Origin: Candidatus Aminicenantota bacterium
GTDB lineage: Bacteria > Acidobacteriota > Aminicenantia > Aminicenantales > Aminicenantaceae
DNA: 59,105 nucleotides
NCBI GenBank assembly: GCA_020348385.1
Contig: CP070750.1
Location: forward strand, 3,312,908 to 3,372,012
Direction of reading: 5' to 3'
A model generated the notes under the pieces. The model did no database searches. It had not been told where the DNA came from and was given only the letters and a program-made list of their open reading frames with translations. Shown piece after piece: positions 53,755-59,105 of this stretch (the stretch's first letter is position 1; every line of letters begins with the position of its first letter). The translations under genes were made by a program, and so were the position numbers.

Positions 53755-54825
53755 GTGAAAAAATCTTACCGAAAGTTTACCCATGCCTGGATTTTTATCG
53801 TTTTAATATTGCCTGGATTTTTTCCAGCAAAAGATTTAATGATCTCTGCACAAGTCGTGAATAACCACTCCATTCGAATAAATTTCAACGCTCCTCTAGA
53901 TTCAAAAGACACGGAGCTCATTCTCTACCGCAGCACTGTCAAACTTGCCGATTCTAGCGTCAACAAAGTCAGATATCCGATCACAGAATTCCAGATAGAT
54001 ACCGCGCAAAATCCCGTAACATTCTTTGATCACTACATCGCACACAATGTGACATATCATTATCTTGCTATCCTCCGATACAAGGGACAAAAAAAATCTC
54101 TCGCCACCAGTAATACCCTTGAAATCTCGTCACCCAACGTCACCATAGAAGAAGTGACCGATCCAGTCATTTTCGTCAACAAAAAACACTATTATCTCGA
54201 AATTCAAGACAACGAAAAAATGGCTAAGAGATACCCAATTTCTTTGGGACGAGACCCTTTCAAGAGAAAAATTCATCAGGATAATAAAACCACTCCAGAA
54301 GGCTTCTACAAAATAACCAATCTACAGACAGATGCCACTTTCTACAAAGCTATCGACATCGACTATCCCAACGCACAAGACAGGAACAGGTATGAATTTA
54401 TGAAAGCAGAGGGGTTGGTCCCTGTCGATCGAGGCATCGGAGGTGAAATTCAGATCCACGGCAAGCACCCCAGATTTGGGAGTATACAGAGGAATTGGAC
54501 TTGGGGATGCATATCCCTTCGAAACACAGATGTGGACGAAATCTTTAAGCTATCCACACTCAAAGCCGGAATCCCGGTCATCATCTTCGGTCATGAATTT
54601 TCTCTCGAGGACGCCTTGTCCCTGGCTGAGGAAAGGCCCTTTGAAAAAATCAAATCTGCCCAGAAAAAATTAACTGAGATGGGATTATACAAGGGGCGAA
54701 TAGACGGCATCCTTGGAAGACAAACCCAATTTGCCATCGGCCGTTATCAAATAGACCAGGATCTTCCCATCAGTTGTGTTCTGGACGCTCGCACTTTGGG
54801 GGCGCTACTTAACCGTACTGAATAA
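53755..54825 (+). CDS. L,D-transpeptidase-like (YkuD) protein with peptidoglycan-binding domain
   Basis: 356 residues, GTG start. Signal sequence (AWIFIVLILPGFFPA), a beta-rich N-terminal module (about 28-130, fibronectin-like), the YkuD domain (about 135-275) with HG (H235) and catalytic Cys in TWGCISLRN (C252), and a C-terminal PG_binding_1 domain (about 298-350; IKSAQKKLTEMGLYKGRIDG). The YafK/DpaA-like TWGCISL pattern lacks the SxGCxR Arg position, so the reaction may be hydrolysis or transfer on peptidoglycan. Confidence 0.85.
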   Translation: MKKSYRKFTHAWIFIVLILPGFFPAKDLMISAQVVNNHSIRINFNAPLDSKDTELILYRSTVKLADSSVNKVRYPITEFQIDTAQNPVTFFDHYIAHNVTYHYLAILRYKGQKKSLATSNTLEISSPNVTIEEVTDPVIFVNKKHYYLEIQDNEKMAKRYPISLGRDPFKRKIHQDNKTTPEGFYKITNLQTDATFYKAIDIDYPNAQDRNRYEFMKAEGLVPVDRGIGGEIQIHGKHPRFGSIQRNWTWGCISLRNTDVDEIFKLSTLKAGIPVIIFGHEFSLEDALSLAEERPFEKIKSAQKKLTEMGLYKGRIDGILGRQTQFAIGRYQIDQDLPISCVLDARTLGALLNRTE

Positions 54826-54862
54826 ATCCTCAATATATATGCACATAGACACCAGGATTGAA

Positions 54863-56380
54863 TTATGCTGGAAACAAATTTTTTGTCGCAAAATTCGGTT
54901 CACTCGTCAGATTGACTCCAAGCCTCATCAGCCCAGCTTCATCGCCGGGAGTAGGAATGTGAGTGATGTGGACCTCGCATCCCCTTAATTCTTTGAGTTT
55001 GGTCAGTGCCTCCTGAACTGTCGGATTTGTGGCAGCCGCGATAGACAAGCCGATCATTGTTTCTTCGAGATCTAAACTCACTGATTTCGATTGAAGGATG
55101 TCTCTTTTCAAAGTCCCGACAGATTCGATTATGTTGGGCGATAATAAAGGTATTTTTTCGGGTATCCCCGCAAGGCGTTTGATCGTTTTGAGGACGAGAC
55201 TGGAAGCCGCATGCATAAGGGGCGAATTGCTACCAGTCGAAATGGAACCATCATTGAGCTGGATTGCCGCGCCACAAAAAATACCTTCATTCCCTTTCTC
55301 TCTGTGGCGCGCCTCATCAGCAGCCTTTCTGGCATGCCCAACGACTTTTCTGTGTTCTGGTTTCACACCGAGGTCTTTCATCAGAAGTTCCACACGCTGA
55401 ACAGTTTCTTTGTCTGTGTATCCCATCGCGTACTCACATCCATAGCGAAAATAACGCCGGATAACTTCCTGTTTGGCAGCTTCCTGGACAATCCCATCAT
55501 CCATAATCCCTGAACTTGCGCAATTGACACCCATATCTGTCGGAGATTTGTAGATCGACTCAGCTTGGGTAATTTTTTCTAGAATGCGTTTGAGAATTGG
55601 AAATATTTCGACATCGCGGTTGTAATTGACAGCCGGTTTTTTGTAAGTTTCCAAATGAAAAGGATCGATGAGATTAAAATCTCTGATGTCGGCAGTTGCC
55701 GCCTCATAAGCCACATTGACAGGGTGTTTTAAAGGGAGATCCCAAATAGGAAAAGTCTCGAATTTGGCATATCCTGGCTTCAGGCCCTGTAAATAATCGT
55801 GATACATTTGAGAAAGGCAGGTGGAAAGCTTACCGCTCCCAGGGCCAGGACCCGTGACAACGACCAACGGCTTTTCAGAATGGAGATAGTCATTGGCCCC
55901 ATATCCCTCCTTGCTGACGATCAAATCGACATCGGTCGGATACCCTGGTGTATAAGGGTGACAAATGACTTTGATGCCTCTTCGCTCCAGTTTGTTTTTG
56001 AATATTTTTGCTGAGGCTTGGTTATTGAACCGAGTGATCACTGCCCCTAAAATATCGAGGCCCCATTCTCTCAGATCATCGAGGAGTTTCAGAGCATCGA
56101 CATCATAAGTGATCCCAAAATCCGCTCTTAATTTTTTCTTTTCTATATCCCCGGCATAAATGCAGAGAATGATATCCGCCTCGTCTTTCAGTTTCTGTAG
56201 AAGCCTCATTTTCACATTGGGGTCGAATCCGGGTAGAACCCTGGCGGCATGATAGTCGAATAAGAGTTTCCCGCCAAACTCGAGATAGAGGCGATTGTTT
56301 GCTGTTTTGAGTCGATTAAGGATAGCAGAGGTCTGTTTTGCCAAATATTTCTCGTTATCAAACCCTGTGGCCTTCTTCAT
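54863..56380 (-). CDS. DUF1846 family protein
   Basis: 505 residues, cytoplasmic. Recognised by FDYHAARVLPGFDPN, ITRFNNQASAKIFKNKLERRG, the Gly-rich VVTGPGPGSGKLSTCLSQMYHD (a P-loop-like nucleotide segment) and IHITHIPTPGDE-type ending. DUF1846 is common in Firmicutes and Fusobacteria; its function is not established. An AAAGGA site supports the ATG. Convergent with the YkuD gene, 37 bp apart. Confidence 0.85.
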   Translation of the reverse strand: MKKATGFDNEKYLAKQTSAILNRLKTANNRLYLEFGGKLLFDYHAARVLPGFDPNVKMRLLQKLKDEADIILCIYAGDIEKKKLRADFGITYDVDALKLLDDLREWGLDILGAVITRFNNQASAKIFKNKLERRGIKVICHPYTPGYPTDVDLIVSKEGYGANDYLHSEKPLVVVTGPGPGSGKLSTCLSQMYHDYLQGLKPGYAKFETFPIWDLPLKHPVNVAYEAATADIRDFNLIDPFHLETYKKPAVNYNRDVEIFPILKRILEKITQAESIYKSPTDMGVNCASSGIMDDGIVQEAAKQEVIRRYFRYGCEYAMGYTDKETVQRVELLMKDLGVKPEHRKVVGHARKAADEARHREKGNEGIFCGAAIQLNDGSISTGSNSPLMHAASSLVLKTIKRLAGIPEKIPLLSPNIIESVGTLKRDILQSKSVSLDLEETMIGLSIAAATNPTVQEALTKLKELRGCEVHITHIPTPGDEAGLMRLGVNLTSEPNFATKNLFPA

Positions 56381-56574
56381 CTCTTTTCCTTTCGTTCAAT
56401 CGTGGGGAGTAATCAAACATCTCCGAAAATTTATAACAAAGCCCTATTTCCAAGTCAATTATTAATTGGGAAATACCCAAAAAACAGATATGTCATTTAG
56501 ATATGCGGTCACGTATCTAATTGGTTTGATCAAGGCAAGAAACATATCGACTTATCTCAAGCCGAATAGTAGTA

Positions 56575-57888
56575 TCAATCTCTACTATTCCAATTTCCAA
56601 CTAGGTAGGATTTGGATTTCTCAAAAGCGCGGCATATGTTTTCAATTTCCCTCTCGGCCTCTTGATTGTTCTTTTCCTTAGTCTTTTTCACGAAAGAAGC
56701 AACAAACCCAAAATACAGGGGTATCATGGATTCAAGAACAAGCGGGAGGCTCATTTCCATAAATGTGTTTTTAAACCTGTGGAAAAACAAGATGTAGTCG
56801 TATATGATCTTGGCCCAAATAAGGTAAGGAAAATCGAAACTTTTCTTATCCATGCGAACAATTTTTTCCAGATTCCTGTGATTTTCTTTTTTTAATATTT
56901 CTTCCCAGATACAGTTGAATTTTTTGTGCCCCCTTTTAAAACTCTGTAATGGTCCATCAAATTCCTGGGGGACTTCCTCAGGGATAACCTTGGCCTGGAA
57001 GCCGAATGTGGGGAGCTCATAGCTTCCCTTGATTTTTTTCCAGGTGTCGTAGTTTTCTTCGATAAGGGAAAAGACCGTTCCGATCACCTGCTTAAACATG
57101 GGAGCCAGAGTGGAAACATTTTTCGGGTTATGAATTTTTGCGCCTAAAAAGGACTGGCAGACATTAAAACCATTGGCCAATGCCACGGTCGTCATCCAAA
57201 TATCGATACCGTAATAGGCGACATCAGTGTCCCAAATGTCTTTTTCCACAAAGTGTTTGAGAACTTTTTGAGAAAAGCCGAACTCGCCACCGATAGGTTG
57301 GCGGATTTTTTTGCCATAAAGGGCTCTCGTTATGGGATAGATCAACGAATTGGTTATGGTCCCATCGTATTTGTGCCTTGAATAAAGCGGAGCGACGTAA
57401 TCAAAGTCTTTCGAAATAATTGGGCCTGCCAGCATTTGGATCCAATCGGGAGTAATAGAACGCAGGTCCGAGTCCACAACGACAACGACCCTTGCCTTAA
57501 GCTCATGGGCAATTTCGAAAATCCTCCTGAACGCCTTTCCTTTACCGGGAGCACCTCTAAACATTGTCACCATTTCTTGTATCGGAACATGAAGGCTTCG
57601 TATGTAAGGATGCATTTCGTGGGTGATGAGGATCGCGTTGAATGCATCATAGTCATTCAAATTGTTGCGGATCACTTTTCGTGTATTATCCGAGGAGCCG
57701 CAGTCGGAATTGACGATGACGCTTTTTAATTCAGGAAAATATTTGGTCAGGCCGATTCGGACAGCTTTTATGACATGACCGATAGTATCCTCGTTGTTAT
57801 AGCTAGGGATGCCGACCAAAATGTCCGCTTCTTTGATTTTTGTAACCTGTTCTTTGGTTTTGTGTGTGATAGCGAGCTTTCTATTCAT
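56575..57888 (-). CDS. GT2-family glycosyltransferase
   Basis: 437 residues from the ATG at 57888. GT-A fold at about 15-260: ILVGIPSYNNEDTIGHVI, NSDCGSSDNT, the DxD as VVVVDSDLRS, GAPGKGKAFRRIF and a GGEFGFS acceptor-side motif. C-terminal helices (about 300-430) with amphipathic segments. Closest in feel to mannosylglycerate/glucosyl-phosphoglycerate synthase-type GT2/GT81 enzymes, not confirmed. An in-frame TTG at 57948 coincides with a possible -35, so I chose the ATG. Confidence 0.82.
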   Translation of the reverse strand: MNRKLAITHKTKEQVTKIKEADILVGIPSYNNEDTIGHVIKAVRIGLTKYFPELKSVIVNSDCGSSDNTRKVIRNNLNDYDAFNAILITHEMHPYIRSLHVPIQEMVTMFRGAPGKGKAFRRIFEIAHELKARVVVVVDSDLRSITPDWIQMLAGPIISKDFDYVAPLYSRHKYDGTITNSLIYPITRALYGKKIRQPIGGEFGFSQKVLKHFVEKDIWDTDVAYYGIDIWMTTVALANGFNVCQSFLGAKIHNPKNVSTLAPMFKQVIGTVFSLIEENYDTWKKIKGSYELPTFGFQAKVIPEEVPQEFDGPLQSFKRGHKKFNCIWEEILKKENHRNLEKIVRMDKKSFDFPYLIWAKIIYDYILFFHRFKNTFMEMSLPLVLESMIPLYFGFVASFVKKTKEKNNQEAEREIENICRAFEKSKSYLVGNWNSRD

Positions 57889-57917
57889 GTCAAAAAGTAA
57901 GGCTTTGTTTTTAATAA

Positions 57918-57948
57918 ATGATAGTCTATAAGACAGGGGTGAAATCAA
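57918..57948 (-). promoter_or_regulatory. Possible promoter of GT2 gene
   Basis: Minus-strand TTGATT (57948-57943) and TATCAT (57923-57918) with 19-bp spacing. Weak, but it argues against the longer TTG-initiated reading frame. The gap 57961-58197 shows no convincing gene. Confidence 0.3.
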
Positions 57949-58197
57949 TCCTCTTTACAGATGTTTCGGAGGGTGAATTTTTCTCCTTTTATATCACCCC
58001 CAACGGTGAAAAAAAGAGCAAAATCTATGGCTACATCCACTTGCCTCAATAAGTCTTCAATCCAGCCAGCCTCTTCCTCGCGTCTTCAGCCTCGAGCAGG
58101 GCCCATTATCATTCTTCCACAGATCGAGAAATTTCTTGTAATATTCTATGACTTTGGACCGGTATTACTTTCCCACTTAAATTGAAATGTTAATACG

Positions 58198-59105
58198 CTA
58201 TCCCTTCGGGCGGAGCAGCTCCTGAAAGGGCGGATATTCCCGGAGCGGTTCTAAATCCATATCGCGGTGTAGATACACACCATACCCGCGGCCTTGGGCA
58301 AATGCTTCTCGCAGCAGCTCCACGGCTTGTTCTAAATCCCCAAGTTGTGAAGCAACAAGGGCACGCCAATAGGTATGGTTGCCAAACATATAGGGCCGAT
58401 CTATACTCTCCAGCTCTGTTGATATCCTGTACGCCTCTTCCCTGTCTCCTCTCCGGGCTGCCAATGTCCCCAGATATCCCCTATAATCGATGTTTTCAGG
58501 TTTTTCGCCTGCCAGTTCCTCAATCAATGCCTGGGATTCTTCCCACTGCTCGGCCACATAAAGTGCCCGCGCAAGATCATATCGTTTATTCTCTGTTGCT
58601 TCTTTCGTGGACAGTTTGGCTCTATACCAGTCAACAGCGCGTGCTGAGACTTCTTTATAGGCTTCCAGATGCCTTTGAGCTCTTAATTCTTGAGCTGCCT
58701 CAAGCATGACGTCTCCCGAAGTTCCAGCCTGAGACGTTATGGTCAAACTGTCATCAATAATTTTGTTGACTTCATCCACTCTGCCTAGAGCTGCCAGGGC
58801 ACGGACTTCATGGCGTCTCAAAGAAAGCATGTTTGGGTAGTATTTGAGTCCGCGGCGCGCCTCCTTCAACTCCTGTTTATAGTTCCCCAGCATATGATGA
58901 GCACAGGTCAGATGCTCAAAAACCCATGATCCTGCAGCACGCCCAGTCCAGAGGCTTAACCAGACCTGGAAATCTTTCTTCGCATAGGTATCCACAGTCA
59001 CTTGGGGACGATTCAGGCTTAGTGCCATATGTCCGATCGTGTATTTAATTGGGGGTTCGGTTGGTTCCTTTGGGGCCAGCTTTTCTGCCTGGCGTATATG
59101 CCACA
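58198..59105 (-). CDS. TPR-repeat protein, C-terminal part (cut by window end)
   Basis: The reading frame stays open through the last base of the window (at least 302 codons), so the Met at 59028 is internal and the true N-terminus lies outside. The visible part is made of degenerate TPR helices (LTCAHHMLGNYKQELKEARRG, ARALYVAEQWEESQALIEEL, YLGTLAARRGDREEAYRI), ending DLEPLREYPPFQELLRPKG. That ending is typical of TPR tails on protein kinases or CadC-like regulators; the missing N-terminus would decide. Confidence 0.75.
   Translation of the reverse strand, partial: WHIRQAEKLAPKEPTEPPIKYTIGHMALSLNRPQVTVDTYAKKDFQVWLSLWTGRAAGSWVFEHLTCAHHMLGNYKQELKEARRGLKYYPNMLSLRRHEVRALAALGRVDEVNKIIDDSLTITSQAGTSGDVMLEAAQELRAQRHLEAYKEVSARAVDWYRAKLSTKEATENKRYDLARALYVAEQWEESQALIEELAGEKPENIDYRGYLGTLAARRGDREEAYRISTELESIDRPYMFGNHTYWRALVASQLGDLEQAVELLREAFAQGRGYGVYLHRDMDLEPLREYPPFQELLRPKG

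Noticed and set aside
57961..58185. 74-codon + strand frame between the GT2 and TPR genes
   Set aside because: No homology features, no hydrophobic or domain pattern, and no clear ribosome site; treated as non-coding.

Overview
The window is a gene-dense stretch (about 45 protein genes, two tRNAs, one SRP RNA) from the chromosome of a Gram-negative heterotroph. An outer membrane is implied by an RND-MFP-TolC efflux operon, a TonB-dependent receptor, several proteins that look like outer-membrane barrels with a C-terminal Phe, and a lipoprotein. The mix of secreted M14/M42 peptidases, DUF5916 and DUF5107-TPR proteins, a PTR2/POT peptide transporter and an SSS symporter is what I would expect from an Acidobacteriota/Candidatus Aminicenantota-like bacterium. 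That placement is an inference from gene content, not from a marker-gene tree. I see no prophage, CRISPR array, rRNA or transposase gene.

Layout. 0.2-2.3 kb: mutY and a DHH-type phosphoesterase whose motifs appear in permuted order. 2.3-8.2 kb: an RND efflux operon (minus strand) with a palindrome in its leader. 8.4-9.9 kb: serS followed by two tRNA-Ser genes. 10.3-12.4 kb: corrinoid adenosyltransferase, a small zincin and a 4-hydroxy-2-oxoglutarate aldolase/DapA-like enzyme, converging on a long SRP RNA with Alu domain. 12.5-17 kb: a barrel protein, a YugP-like membrane peptidase and a secreted M14 peptidase. 17-21.3 kb: a peptide-use operon (degenerate M42, active-looking M42, POT transporter, YjbQ). 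21.4-26.5 kb: ACT protein, DHOD-like flavoprotein, SDR, GlcD-type oxidase and CPA2 antiporter. 26.6-29.3 kb: a secreted nuclease whose 3' end is built from a REPIN-like repeat, and transketolase. 29.3-33.3 kb: tandem GNAT, LmbE deacetylase, MshA-like GT4 and FemAB/CelD-like acyltransferase, a set recalling mycothiol/bacillithiol biosynthesis. 33.6-46.7 kb: outer-membrane and polymer-use proteins (DUF5916, DUF5107-TPR, SSS symporter with two tiny membrane proteins, TonB receptor, GNAT, secreted esterase). 46.8-52.4 kb: cupin, then an overlapping three-gene nucleic-acid operon (PD-(D/E)XK-XPD helicase, degenerate exonuclease fused to GIY-YIG, Mre11/SbcD-like nuclease). 52.5-59.1 kb: beta-lactamase-fold hydrolase, L,D-transpeptidase-like protein, DUF1846 protein, GT2 and a TPR protein cut by the window edge.

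Two regions are the best candidates for undescribed biology: the three-gene repair/defence-like operon at 47.3-52.4 kb and the thiol-like biosynthetic neighbourhood at 29.3-33.3 kb. Other unusual signals are the serS-tRNA-Ser linkage, two apparently leaderless starts, the M42 enzyme/pseudoenzyme pair, the permuted DHH protein and several families of dispersed intergenic repeats. All functional statements come from motif recognition by eye; no alignment or search was run.
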